A DNA stretch of 64,000 bases from Phymorhynchus buccinoides (GCA_017654935.2 CM065683.1:260933-324932), one strand, 5' to 3'; positions 32,402 to 44,879 are shown, counted from the stretch's first letter. Translations and numbers: made by a program. The notes: generated from the sequence alone by a model not told the origin.

Positions 32402-33200
32402 TTAGCTTGAAACATGAACATTGCAATCTTGATCAATATCATTGCCATTGTGATCAGTGTCAGTGTCAACCTCTTCATTATCACCATCAATATCATTGCC
32501 ATTGTGATCAGTGTCAGTGTCAACCTCTTCATTATCTTGATCAATATCATTGCCATTGTGATCAGTGTCAGTGTCAACCTCTTCATCAATATCATTGCCA
32601 TTGTGATCAGTGTCAGTGTCAACCTCTTCATTATCTTGATCAATATCATTGCCATTGTGATCAGTGTCAGTGTCAACCTCTTCATTATCACCATCAATAT
32701 CATTGCCATTGTGATCAGTGTCAGTGTCAACCTCTTCATTATCACCATCAATATCATTGCCATTGTGATCAGTGTCAGTGTCAACCTCTTCATTATCTTG
32801 ATCAATATCATTGCCATTGTGATCAGTGTCAGTGTCAACCTCTTCATTATCTTGATCAATATCATTGCCATTATGATAAGTGTCAGTGTCAACCTCTTCA
32901 TTATCTTGATCAATATCATTGCCATTGTGATCAGTGTCAGTGTCAACCTCTTCATTCTCTTGATCAATATCATTGCCATTGTGATCAGTGTCAGTGTCAA
33001 CCTCTTCATTATCTTGATCAATATCATTGCCATTGTGATCAGTGTCAGTGTCAACCTCTTCATTATCTTGATCAATATCTTGATCAATATCACTGCCATT
33101 GTGATCAGTGTCAGTGTCAACCTCTTCATCAATATCATTGCCATTGTGATCAGTGTCAGTGTCAACCTCTTCATTATCACCATCATCACGGAAACATGGA
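32402..33200 (-). repeat. 45/54/66-bp array, open acidic frame on minus strand
   Basis: About 15 units. The minus strand reads one uninterrupted 268-codon frame of repeats NEEVDTDTDHNGNDIDQD (18 codons), with shorter units lacking QDN and one longer unit with an extra IDQD. All length variants keep the frame. Start codons, splice sites and a flanking unique coding region are not convincing: the high end is a Met near 33208 and the low end is DQDCNVHVSS and stop. Two other frames are also open because the unit is a multiple of three. It could be a coding exon for an Asp-rich, possibly calcium-binding repeat, or a non-coding satellite. Confidence 0.5.
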
Positions 33201-33260
33201 AAGATCATGCAATACAGAAATGGGGAGAGAGGGCAGGAAGGCGGGAGAGAGAGAAAAGAA

Positions 33261-33727
33261 ACGCCTGGCTACTCGCAGACTGTCAACATGCACGCCATCT
33301 GCTCATTCTGAAGCAGCATTCTGCTTTGCTCAGGAAAGGGATAGGGTTAGGATTAGGTTATGGTTATTTTCATGAAACGGAAAGAACGATACGTTGACAT
33401 TGGAAGGCGAGAACATGAGGTGGATAGCTAAAAATTGTCTAAAACAGCCGATAGTCAGTCAAATTCAATGGAAGTAAATCAACTAATGTTGTAAACCATA
33501 ATCCAGAAATTGATGCCCAGATATATCAGTTTGACATTATAAAAACAGTCACACTGCCAAAATGTATGCAAAAACAAAAAGAGGATTAATTTAATCTTTA
33601 GTTTATCCCCCCCCCCCCCCCCCCCCCCCCCGCCCCCCCCCCCCCCCCCCCCCCGGGTGTAGGCCTATTTAGCCTACAGACACGCGAATCATGTTCATAT
33701 ATTGACGGTCTGCGAGTAGCCATGCGT
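33261..33727. mobile_element. 467-bp element with 26-bp terminal inverted repeats
   Basis: ACGCCTGGCTACTCGCAGAC (33261) plus TGTCAA is inverted at 33702-33727 with 24 of 26 positions matching. The interior is non-coding, AT-rich, with a poly-C tract. The family is not recognised. Confidence 0.55.
33607..33654. repeat. 48-base poly-C tract
   Basis: Cytosine only, except one G at 33632. Long C homopolymers are rare and error-prone in assemblies. Confidence 0.9.
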
Positions 33728-33801
33728 GAAAAGAAAGAGACAGAGACAAAGAGAGAGCAGCTCAGAGTCAGAGAGAGAGGGAGGGAGACAGAGAGAGGGG
33801 A

Positions 33802-33888
<87 letters not shown>

Positions 33889-33895
33889 GCAGACG
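33728..33895. repeat. (GA)n microsatellite
   Basis: Purine-rich lead, then an uninterrupted (AG)n run of about 80 bases ending at the LINE fragment. Confidence 0.92.
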
Positions 33896-33977
33896 CAGAC
33901 TTTTTATTCTTAAAGGCCATAGCCCCTAAGAAGGGGGTACATATATAACAAACAACATATCCTATTACAAAATTAGG

Positions 33978-34982
33978 TCAAGTTGCAATCATATCCTTAC
34001 GGACTTTAAATGCTTTATATACATACAAAGACAGTTTCTTAACAGTATTTTCATTAGTTGTTGTTAATAGTAAAACTAATCTGAACAAACAAGGATACTT
34101 AGAGTATTTCGAAGGGATTAACTGATCTCTAATATTTTGTAAAACTGGACAAGACAAAACAAAATGAATCTCATTTTCCTCACCTTTATAACAAACAGGG
34201 CAAATAAAGTTACGATCATCAACAGGCCTGTAGCGATTAGAATGTACACAGATATCAGAAATACCAAATCTTAATTTTGTCATATAACATTTCATTTGCC
34301 TGTTTATATTCATCATTAAATAAGTTGGAATGCAATGCAACGGGTTTAGCAATTTGTAGAAGCCAAATCGATTACTAGCCTGCATATGGGAACTCCATCT
34401 CTGCCAATTAGAATCTATCAATCTTTGCCTAAAGGCACGTATGAACCCATTTACATTCTCTACTCCCTGGTTTTGCCACACAAACCCAAACCCGTTTTCA
34501 TACAATGTTGACCTTACTTTAGTGACCCAATTGGTCTTTCCCCTATTATCCAATTCTACTAACATACTATACGCTTTATATGGTAATCTATTGGGCGACA
34601 TTCTTGTTATTTTGATCCAATAACGAATACATCTAACAACAGATAACAAATAAATAGGAAATCTATTAGTCTCGCCGTAAACTAAATCATTCGGTGTTCG
34701 CATTGTCACTCCAAGGAACTTCTTTAAACCAAATAAATGAATTTTTTCAATGTGGATAGCAGCAGATTCGAGTCCCCATAATTCGGCTCCATATTGTACT
34801 ATTGGTTGAATCTGTGAATCGAAAAGCTTTAAGAACAGAGATAAAGATTCATTATTTAACATTCTCAATTTTTTCATAATGCAAAGTAAAGCACGTTTAC
34901 CCCTACTAACTAGATCTTTGCAAGCAAAATTGAAACTCAGACGCGTTGAGAAATAAATACCAAGATATTTATATACATACAT
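33978..34982 (-). pseudogene. LINE polymerase C-terminal region
   Basis: Open for 334 codons, from YKYLGIYFSTRLSF (the block following the RT core) through QYGAELWG to a CPVCYKGEENEIHFVLSC zinc-knuckle-like motif near the C-terminus. It belongs to the same element as 35009-35875. A few bases of insertion or loss between 34980 and 35030 separate the frames. Confidence 0.85.
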
Positions 34983-35008
34983 TAACTACAGGCATATCTG
35001 ATCCATTG

Positions 35009-36012
<1,004 letters not shown>

Positions 36013-36359
36013 GCAGCAACTGAGCAAGTAAGGATAACGATGTAACGGATTTTTATCTATTAGTACAGTTTACACTCTATCTTCCCAACTGACCTGGCGA
36101 GTGCCCCTCCAACACCTTGTTGGAAAGTCGTTTCTCCATGATGGAAGGCAGATGAGCTCGTTTTTCACCCGTTCAAATCAGTTGCTAGGGACAGACGCAC
36201 AGGCGACCGCCATTGCTCAACTAGGGTTGACAACTCGCTGTAAGAAAAGCTCATTAATTTTAGCGAACGACAACTCTTTTCTCTACAGAGTTATCGGAAG
36301 TGGTGGCTTTTGTCCATAGGTGAATATTAAGCACAAACTCGTGTTGTGCATGGTGGGTT
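36013..36359. other. Unique spacer
   Basis: No convincing gene, RNA or repeat seen. Confidence 0.4.
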
Positions 36360-37388
36360 TTTTGTTTGTGGCACAAGCCACAAACCTATAACTCACTTTG
36401 TCGGTCTGTCGGTCTGTCGGTCTGTCTGTCTGTCCAAAATTGTCGCACATTTCGCAAAATTGTCGCACATATTTTAAAGGAGAAAAAAATACTTGGACAT
36501 AAAGTAACATTTCAGTTGTCATATCTACATATCTACAGTCCTTACGTATGGAAAGAATGATATATTGAACAGAGCACATCAATCGTCATTTTAAAGCGTA
36601 GAAAATAATAAACATACGTAATACAGACACTGCAACAGACACGACGAGTATGCAGTGCTTCTTTTGATGAGTATAAGTAGGATAAATAGTTTTAAATGTT
36701 TTCCAAAAGATATAAAAAGTTACGAAATGGTGCAGAGATAACATTCTGGCTGGGCCTGTATTCACGTTGAGATAGCATGAGACTTAGCATGATGCTAACT
36801 TAGAAGCTCTTCCAATGTCCTATAGGGTTTAATAGGACTTTTGGAAGAGCTTCTAAGTTAGCATGATGCTAAGTCTCATGCTATCTCAATGTGAATACAG
36901 GCCCTGGTTTACAGATTAAAATTATTGAAAAGCCAGGGGAAGCGACTCAGTGTATTTAATGATTGCAGTGGTAAAAATAGACTGCACTTCAAATCGAGGC
37001 TGCTCTTTAAAATGATGTTTTCGTTTTCAATTGTCGCACGCCACAAACGATTGCGAATCCGCGCTTGTTTCTACATTTCATTTGTCCTCTTTCCCTTCAT
37101 TTTGTTTGTTTGTGGCACAAGCCACAAACCTATAACTCACTTTGTCGGTCTGTCGGTCTGTCGGTCGGTCTGGTCTGTCCAAAATTGTCGCACATATTGT
37201 CGCGTGCCACAAACGATTGCGAATCCGCGCTTGTTTTTTGTTTGTGGCACAAGCCACAAACCTATAACTCACTTTGTCGGTCTGTTGGTCGGTCGGTCGG
37301 TCGGTCGGTCGGTTCGGATCCAAAATTGTCGCACATATTGTAAAAGAGAAAGAAAAGCGTGCCACAAACGATTGCGAATCCGCGCTTG
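36360..37388. repeat. Hairpin-headed dispersed repeat, three copies
   Basis: GTTTGTGGC-ACAA-GCCACAAAC, a perfect 9-bp stem with 4-base loop, occurs at 36364-36385, 37108-37129 and 37240-37261. Each is followed by CTATAACTCACTTTGTCGG, a (GGTC/TGTC)n run and AAAATTGTCGCACATATT. The latter two are followed by GCCACAAACGATTGCGAATC plus CGCGCTTG, and the second and third copies are in tandem. Probably the end of a mobile element family. Confidence 0.75.
36752..36904. mobile_element. 153-bp foldback element
   Basis: Arms of about 72 bp starting GGGCCTGTATTCAC and ending GTGAATACAGGCCC pair almost perfectly (one substitution, one small indel) around a loop of a few bases (near AGGGTTTA). RNA or single-stranded DNA would form one long hairpin. 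Likely a palindromic MITE. Confidence 0.85.
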
Positions 37389-37568
37389 ATTTGTAACAAG
37401 CTGAAGAAGAATAGGTGCAACACAAATATTCGTTCCCACTTTTTCACCTCCCGAGTCGTTGACAGGTGGAACAGGCTACCAGAGAATGTGGTGACAGCCC
37501 CATCACTGCAAGCTTTCAAGAACAGACTAGATACTGTGTGGACAGACAAAATATATGAAATTCGTTAG
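37385..37568 (+). pseudogene. CR1-like LINE polymerase C-terminus
   Basis: About 60 codons ending at a stop at 37568, with SHFFTSRVVDRWNRLPENVV and TAPSLQAFKNRLD, the standard C-terminal block of CR1-type elements. All upstream parts are missing. An (ATCAT)n tail follows at about 37690-37720. Confidence 0.75.
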
Positions 37569-37984
37569 GAGAGCCTCAATATTACCCGTGACGCTAAAAT
37601 AAAAATAAGAATAAGACAGAGAGAGAAAATGTTGTGAGCAAAAGTTATGGATCAACACGACCAGATCAAAGGCCCATGGCCTGATCATCGATCTGCCATC
37701 ATATCATATCATATCATATCAAGACGAAGTGGATGGCAAATGACTGATTGCCTGATGTAGTCCTTCACACAAGTCTTCTGATTAGTTGGAAACCCCCCAC
37801 GTCATAAGCGTCATAATCAAAATTGTTGATGGAGGACGCTATGTGCAAGAAGAATGTATTGCTATTCTGAAGATACCATGCTCTTTTTGCGGTTTGCTCA
37901 TTTTGGCTTCACTTAAATTGCATATTGGTTCATTGTTGCATATTTTGACTCTTGTTTCATTTTTTTTCTTGTTCAATTTTTTGC

Positions 37985-38226
37985 TTTGTTTTATATCTTC
38001 TTTTTCTATTGCCTCAGGGCTGGATGGAAACAAGCCTATGTATTGTGCTTACTCCTATCCCTCTTTGTTTTATATATCCTCTTTTTCTATTGCCTCAGGG
38101 CTAGATGGAAACAAGCCTATGTATTGTGCTTACTCCTATCCCTCTTTGTTTTATATCTCCTTTTTTTCTATTGCCTCAGGGCTGGATGGAAACAAGCCTA
38201 TGTATTGTGCTTACTCCTATCCCTCT
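37985..38226 (+). repeat. 81-bp tandem repeat, 3 copies
   Basis: TTTCTATTGCCTCAGGGCTG, GATGGAAACAAGCCTATGTA and TTGTGCTTACTCCTATCCCT make one unit with TTTGTTTTATATCTCC. Three consecutive copies, last one ending at a TTAA. Short hydrophobic frames are shadows. Confidence 0.85.
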
Positions 38227-38465
38227 TTAACCCTTTCGTCACCAGTCATTTTTCAGCAAAAAAACATTAAACTTAACTTGGTAGAGGAACAAAATTATCT
38301 GCAATATTGGGAATTCCTCTGTGACATGTATAACATTAGGCTTAAAACCCCCCAAATCAAGAAAACAGGGTGTTTAAATAACAGGCCCTGATTTGATGCC
38401 TTTTAGTGACATGGGTGTTAAACCATTGTGGTGCATAAATGCGACATTGGCGGTGAAAGAGTTAA
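38227..38465. mobile_element. TTAA-flanked MITE, piggyBac-like
   Basis: TTAACCCTTTCGTCACCA at 38227 faces TGGCGGTGAAAGAGTTAA at 38448-38465 (inverted with three mismatches). TTAA target duplication and CCCTTT-type ends are usual for piggyBac-related MITEs. The 231-bp interior is non-coding. Confidence 0.65.
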
Positions 38466-39264
38466 ACAAAATTCTCCCCCCGGCGGGCTTCCACCTCTCA
38501 TGGTGGGGGGGGGGGCTTACGGAGAGTAGCCCAGTAGCCTCCTAAAGTCCAACCACACGTCCTCGTCGTAGGAGGCGGGCAACGGCTTAGGCTGGCTTAT
38601 GTGGTTAGGGCCCTCCCATGGGGATACCGGGGGGTCTTTCAGCAGAAATAGTTCCCCCTTCTTCTGGAAGTTCTATGCTAGTAACTTCCCCTACTCTATC
38701 ACTCTCCTTGACTCTGCCTTTTCTCTTCTTTTTGCTTTCTGGCGTCTACTTTTTTCTGCCTTATTGGTCCATTCACCTGCATTTGTTCTATAAAACCCTT
38801 CCACGTTTTTCCGTTTTACAATTTATGACATGCCAGGTTTTTATATATATTGTACACTGGCATCCACGCGTGATACTTGCGCACTTGAGTGGGCACCTGT
38901 TGTCCATTCTGCAGTGCATATTTGCTTATATAGCCTTTTTTATGTATTTTAGCTTACTAGTATGTATTTGTTATCCTTTTTTACTGTTTAAAAAAAAAAC
39001 CTGGATCCGATAAATAGAGTAGAGTGGCTCAACGTTTCCAGCACTGTGTGGACTTATGTGCTATAGGGTAAAATGATGGAAGTGTCATGTTATGAATTGT
39101 ACTACATTTTTTGTTTTCAGGTTTTGTACGTTGTTAAGATTCTTGGATTTGTGTTTTTGCTATACGTGGTTGAACTTTACGCGGTGACAGTCCTGAGATA
39201 ACCATAGGCTGTTGACGGGACTATAACAGACTAGCTAACTGACTAACTAAACAAACATTTTTCA
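38466..39264. other. Unique sequence, no gene supported
   Basis: GC-rich part (38475-38650) with a G-run, then AT-rich sequence. Two short open frames around 38600-39010 overlap each other and have no recognisable content. Confidence 0.45.
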
Positions 39265-39736
39265 TTCGTTCGTTCGCTTGCTTTGCCACTTTAGACAGGA
39301 ACTTGAACCATTACACCACACACACACTCTATCACAAACTCACATGCACACTGAATATGCGCGCATGTATGCACCCACATGTTCGTTCGCTTGCTTTGCC
39401 ACTTTAGACAGGAACTTGAACCATTACACCACACACACACTCTATCACAAACTCACATGCACACTGAATATGCGCGCATGTATGCACCCACATGTTTGCT
39501 GCTCATTTACGCATGCCAGCATACGTACACGCTCACACATACACTTTTGCATGCCTAATACTCTGTGGCCTGTGTGCTGCCTACACAAAGCCAACTCACA
39601 GACATACACACAACACAACACACACACAACACAACACACGCTCACACATACACTTTTGCATGCCTAATACTCTGTGGCCTGTGTGCTGCCTACACAAAGC
39701 CAACTCACAGACATACACACACATGCACACACACAT

Positions 39737-39804
<68 letters not shown>

Positions 39805-39830
39805 CACACACACACACACCTCACACTGTA
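39265..39830. repeat. Two local duplications and a (CA)n run
   Basis: A 110-bp segment (CGTTCGCTTGCTTTGCCACT ...) is present at about 39268 and 39382. A second one (ACACTTTTGCATGCCTAATA ...) at about 39540 and 39649. (CA)n covers 39715-39825. Confidence 0.85.
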
Positions 39831-39999
39831 TTATCCAACTCAGTCTCACAGAAGCCATATGTGATATGATCTTTATTATGTTTGAAAACTGCAAGAGAAA
39901 AAACTCCAACATGCAATAAACTGTATAATACTGCAGAGGCAACACACATGACCTATGACAATAAACTAATACATGAACCATCAAAAACCTTCCACACTG

Positions 40000-42015
40000 A
40001 ACACACAACTGGATACCAACAATACAGTATTATACTATCAATGTACCATCCATCATGACTGAAAAGTAATACACCACCAAGAACAAACAATGAACACACA
40101 TCTGGAGTCCAACAATACTATCCATGTACCATCCATCATGACTGAAAAGTAATACACCACCAAGAACAAACAATGAACACACATCTGGAGTCCAACAATA
40201 CTATCCATGTACCATCCATCATGACTGAAAAGTAATACACCAAGAACAAACAATGAACACACATCTGGAGTCCAACAATACTATCCATGTACCATCCATC
40301 ATGACTGAAAAGTAATACACCACCAAGAACAAACACTGAACACACATCTGGAGTCCAACAATACTATCCATGTACCATCCATCATGACTGAAAAGTAATA
40401 CACCACCAAGAACAAACACTGAACACACATCTGGAGTCCAACAATACCATCAATGTATCATCCATCATGACTGAAAAGTAATACACCAAGAACAAATACT
40501 GAACACACATCTGGAGTCCAACAATACTATCCATGTACCATCCATCATGACTGAAAAGTAATACACCAAGAACAAATACTGAACACACATCTGGAGTCCA
40601 ACAATACTAACAATGTACCATCCATCATGACTGAAAAGTAATACACCACCAAGAACAAATACTGAACACACATCTGGAGTCCAATAATATTAATTACTAT
40701 CAATGTACCATCCATCATGACTGAAAAGTAATACACCACCATGCTGCTGAGGATGGAGGTCAACCCGCTGATCATCCAATGGGTATTCAGCTTCCTCACT
40801 GACAGACGGCAGAGGGTACGCATTGCCGGTCCCACCGACGTCTGGTCGGATCAGACGGTCACCAACACGGGTGCCCCTCAGGGGTGCGTCATTTCGCCTG
40901 CCCTATTTACTCTCTACATGGCTGACTGCAGGTGTGGGGAGCCCGTAGTCCTACAGATCAAATTCTCCGACGACACCTCCATTGCCGGCATGGTGACGCA
41001 GGGGGACGAGACAGCCTACAGATCTGCTGTTGCTGACATGGCTGCCTGGAACAAGGAGAACCATCTGCTTCTCAACGTCAGCAAGACAAAGGAAGTCATT
41101 ATTGACTTCCGGAAGAACCCTCCTGCTCCTCTTCCTCTGCAGATCAATGGCGACCACGTTGAGAGTGTCCAGGAATATAAGTACCTGGGTACGTCTCTCG
41201 ACTCCAAGCTGGACTGGTCCAGGAACGCTGCTGCCATCCTTAAGAAGGGGCACCAGCGCCTCTACTTCCTTCGGAAGATGAGGTCATTCAACGTCAAGCC
41301 CGCCATCCTGATGATGTTTTACCAGGCCATGGTGGAGAGCATCCTGTCCTACAACACCCTTTGCTTCAATGTACCATCCATGATGACTGAAAAGTAATAC
41401 ACCACCAAGAACAAATACTGAACACACATCTGGAGTCCAACAATACTATCCATGTACCATCCATGATGACTGAAAAGTAATACACCAAGAACAAATACTG
41501 AACACACATCTTGAGTCCAACAATACCATCAATGTATCATCCATCATGACTGAAAAGTAATACACCAAGAACAAACACTGAACACACATCTGGAGTCCAA
41601 CAATACCATCCATGTACCATCCATGTACCATCCATGATGACTGTGAAAAGTTATACATCAAGAACAAACACTGAACACACATCTGGAGTCCAACAATACT
41701 AACAATGTACCATCCATCATGACTGAAAAGTAATACACCACCAAGAACAAACACTGAACACACATCTGGAGTCCAACAATACCATCCATGTACCATCCAT
41801 GATGACTGAAAAGTAATACATCAAGAACAAACAATGAACACACATCTGGAGTCCAACAATACTATCCATGTACCATCCATCATGACTGAAAAGTAATACA
41901 CCAAGAACAAACACTGAACACACATCTGGAGTCCAACAATACTATCCATGTACCATCCATCATGACTGAAAAGTAATACATCAAGAACAAACACTGAACA
42001 CACATCTGGAGTCCA
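40000..42015. repeat. 83-bp satellite (80-bp variant), interrupted
   Basis: Unit: AACAATACTATCCATGTACC, ATCCATCATGACTGAAAAGT, AATACACCACCAAGAACAAA, CACTGAACACACATCTGGAGTCC. The 80-bp form lacks one CAC. Two segments, 40000-40740 and 41371-42015, around the insert at 40741-41370. The minus strand of each unit has ACTTTTCAG. Confidence 0.93.
40741..41370 (+). pseudogene. Rex1-like LINE reverse transcriptase fragment inside satellite
   Basis: About 209 codons without a stop: IIQWVFSFLTDRRQRVRI, TGAPQGCVISPALFTLYMAD (B block), KFSDDTSIAG (catalytic FxDD), ETAYRSAVADMAAWNKENHL, KTKEVIIDFRKN, KYLGTSLDSKLDW and QRLYFLRKM...FYQAMVESIL. This order and wording is that of Rex1/CR1-type polymerases. Neither the start nor the C-terminus nor a 3' tail is present, and both junctions run directly into the 83-bp satellite. 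The GC content is clearly above that of the surroundings. Confidence 0.85.
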
Positions 42016-43200
42016 AGAACAATATCAAACATGGCCGTGGCATGGTATATATGTACTATAACATGATGACTGTGAAAAGCAATACCAACAACAACATTCC
42101 ATACTAAACACACATTTGATCTGGAGTCCAAGAACACTATCAAACATGGCCGTGGCATGGTATATATGTACTATGACATGATGACTGTGATACTAAACAC
42201 ACATTTGATCTGGAGTCCAAGAACACTATCAAACATGGCCGTGGCATGGTATATATGTACTATGACATGATGACTGTGATACTAAACACACATCTGAACT
42301 GAAGTCCAAGAACACTATCAAACATGGCCGTGGCATGGTATATATGTACTATAACATGATGACTGTGATACTAAACACACATCTGAACTGAAGTCCAAGA
42401 ACACTATCAAACATGGCCGTGGCATGGTATATATGTACTATGACATGATGACTGTGATACTAAACACACATCTGAACTGAAGTCCAAGAACACTATCAAA
42501 CATGGCCGTGGCATGGTATATATGTACTATAACATGATGACTGTGATACTAAACACACATCTGAACTGAAGTCCAAGAACACTATCAAACATGGCCGTGG
42601 CATGGTATATATGTACTATAACATGATGACTGTGATACTAAACACACATTTGATCTGGAGTCCAAGAACACTATCAAACATGGCCGTGGCATGGTACATA
42701 TGTACTATAACATGATGACTGTGATACTAAACACACATTTGATCTGAAGTCCAAGAACACTATCAAACATGGCCGTGGCATGGTATATATGTACTATAAC
42801 ATGATGACTGTGATACTAAACACACATCTGAACTGAAGTCCAAGAACACTATCAAACATGGCCGTGGCATGGTATATATGTACTATAACATGATGACTGT
42901 GATACTAAACACACATTTGATCTGGAGTCCAAGAACACTATCAAACATGGCCGTGGCATGGTATATATGTACTATAACATGATGACTGTGATACTAAACA
43001 CACATCTGATCTGAAGTCCAAGAACACTATCAAACATGGCCGTGGCATGGTATATATGTACTATAACATGATGACTGTGATACTAAACACACATCTGATC
43101 TGAAGTCCAAAAACACTATCAAACATGGCCGTGGCATGGTATATATGTACTATAACATGATGACTGTGATACTAAACACACATTTGATCTGAAGTCCAAG
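42016..43200. repeat. 89-bp satellite
   Basis: About 14 copies: AAGTCCAAGAACACTATCAA, ACATGGCCGTGGCATGGTAT, ATATGTACTATAACATGATG, ACTGTGATACTAAACACACA and TCTGAACTG. The middle shares text with the 63-bp satellite and the end with the 83-bp one. Confidence 0.93.
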
Positions 43201-44772
43201 AACACTATCAAACATGGCCGTGGCATGGTATACCATTATCAATGCACCATCCATGATGACTGTGATACTATCAAACATGGCCGTGGCACGGCATACCATT
43301 ATCAATGCACCATCCATGATGACTGTGATACTATCAAACATGGCCATGGCAAGGCATACCATTATCAATGCACCATCCATGATGACTGTGATACTATCAA
43401 ACATGGCCGTGGCACGGCATACCATTATCAATGCACCATCCATGATGACTGTGATACTATCAAACATGGCCATGGCACGGCATACCATTATCAATGCACC
43501 ATCCATGATGACTGTGATACTATCAAACATGGCCATGGCATGGCATACCATTATCAATGCACCATCCATGATGACTGTGATACTATCAAACATGGCCATG
43601 GCATGGCATACCATTATCAATGCACCATCCATGATGACTGTGATACTATCAAACATGGCCATGGCATGGCATACCATTATCAATGCACCATCCATGATGA
43701 CTGTGATACTATCAAACATGGCCGTGGCACGGCATACCATTATCAATGCACCATCCATGATGACTGTGATACTATCAAACATGGCCGTGGCACGGCATAC
43801 CATTATCAATGCACCATCCATGATGACTGTGATACTATCAAACATGGCCATGGCAAGGCATACCATTATCAATGCACCATCCATGATGACTGTGATACTA
43901 TCAAACATGGCCATGGCACGGCATACCATTATCAATGCACCATCCATGATGACTGTGATACTATCAAACATGGCCGTGGCACGGCATACCATTATCAATG
44001 CACCATCCATGATGACTGTGATACTATCAAACATGGCCATGGCACGGCATACCATTATCAATGCACCATCCATGATGACTGTGATACTATCAAACATGGC
44101 CATGGCATGGCATACCATTATCAATGCACCATCCATGATGACTGTGATACTATCAAACATGGCCATGGCATGGCATACCATTATCAATGCACCATCCATG
44201 ATGACTGTGATACTATCAAACATGGCCATGGCATGGCATACCATTATCAATGCACCATCCATGATGACTGTGATACTATCAAACATGGCCATGGCAAGGC
44301 ATACCATTATCAATGCACCATCCATGATGACTGTGATACTATCAAACATGGCCATGGCATGGCATACCATTATCAATGCACCATCCATGATGACTGTGAT
44401 ACTATCAAACATGGCCATGGCATGGCATACCATTATCAATGCACCATCCATGATGACTGTGATACTATCAAACATGGCCATGGCATGGCATACCATTATC
44501 AATGCACCATCCATGATGACTGTGATACTATCAAACATGGCCATGGCATGGCATACCATTATCAATGCACCATCCATGATGACTGTGATACTATCAAACA
44601 TGGCCATGGCATGGCATACCATTATCAATGCACCATCCATGATGACTGTGATACTATCAAACATGGCCATGGCATGGCATACCATTATCAATGCACCATC
44701 CATGATGACTGTGATACTATCAAACATGGCCATGGCATGGCATACCATTATCAATGCACCATCCATGATGAC
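43201..44772. repeat. 63-bp satellite, 25 homogeneous copies
   Basis: Unit: ACTATCAAACATGGCCRTGG, CANGGCATACCATTATCAAT, GCACCATCCATGATGACTGT, GAT. No length variation over about 25 copies. As 63 is a multiple of three, 520-550-codon frames remain open in both directions (AMAWHTIINAPSMM, MDGALIMVCHAMAM). Differences are nearly confined to two positions (see findings). Confidence 0.95.
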
Positions 44773-44825
44773 TCTGAAAAGTTGATTGGACAAATTGAAG
44801 AACAGTACAACTTTGCAAAGCGTAG
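44767..44825 (+). other. Possible exon remnant at the satellite edge
   Basis: Immediately after the 63-bp array the plus strand reads DDSEKLIGQIEEQYNFAKR followed by a donor-like CGTAG|GTGGTT. On the minus strand the same boundary is an acceptor-like CAACTTTTCAG|AG. The strand cannot be settled. No partner exon is seen. Confidence 0.3.
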
Positions 44826-44879
44826 GTGGTTTTCACACAATCATAATTATTAGCTAGAATGCAGCAAGAACAACAAAAG

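Noticed and set aside
37108..37388. tRNA or small structured RNA gene at the hairpin repeats
   Set aside because: One stem-loop only; no cloverleaf, A/B boxes or terminator seen.
43150..44853. 520-550-codon proteins in both directions of the 63-bp satellite
   Set aside because: The unit is a multiple of three without stops; substitutions sit at CpG-like sites and ignore codon position.
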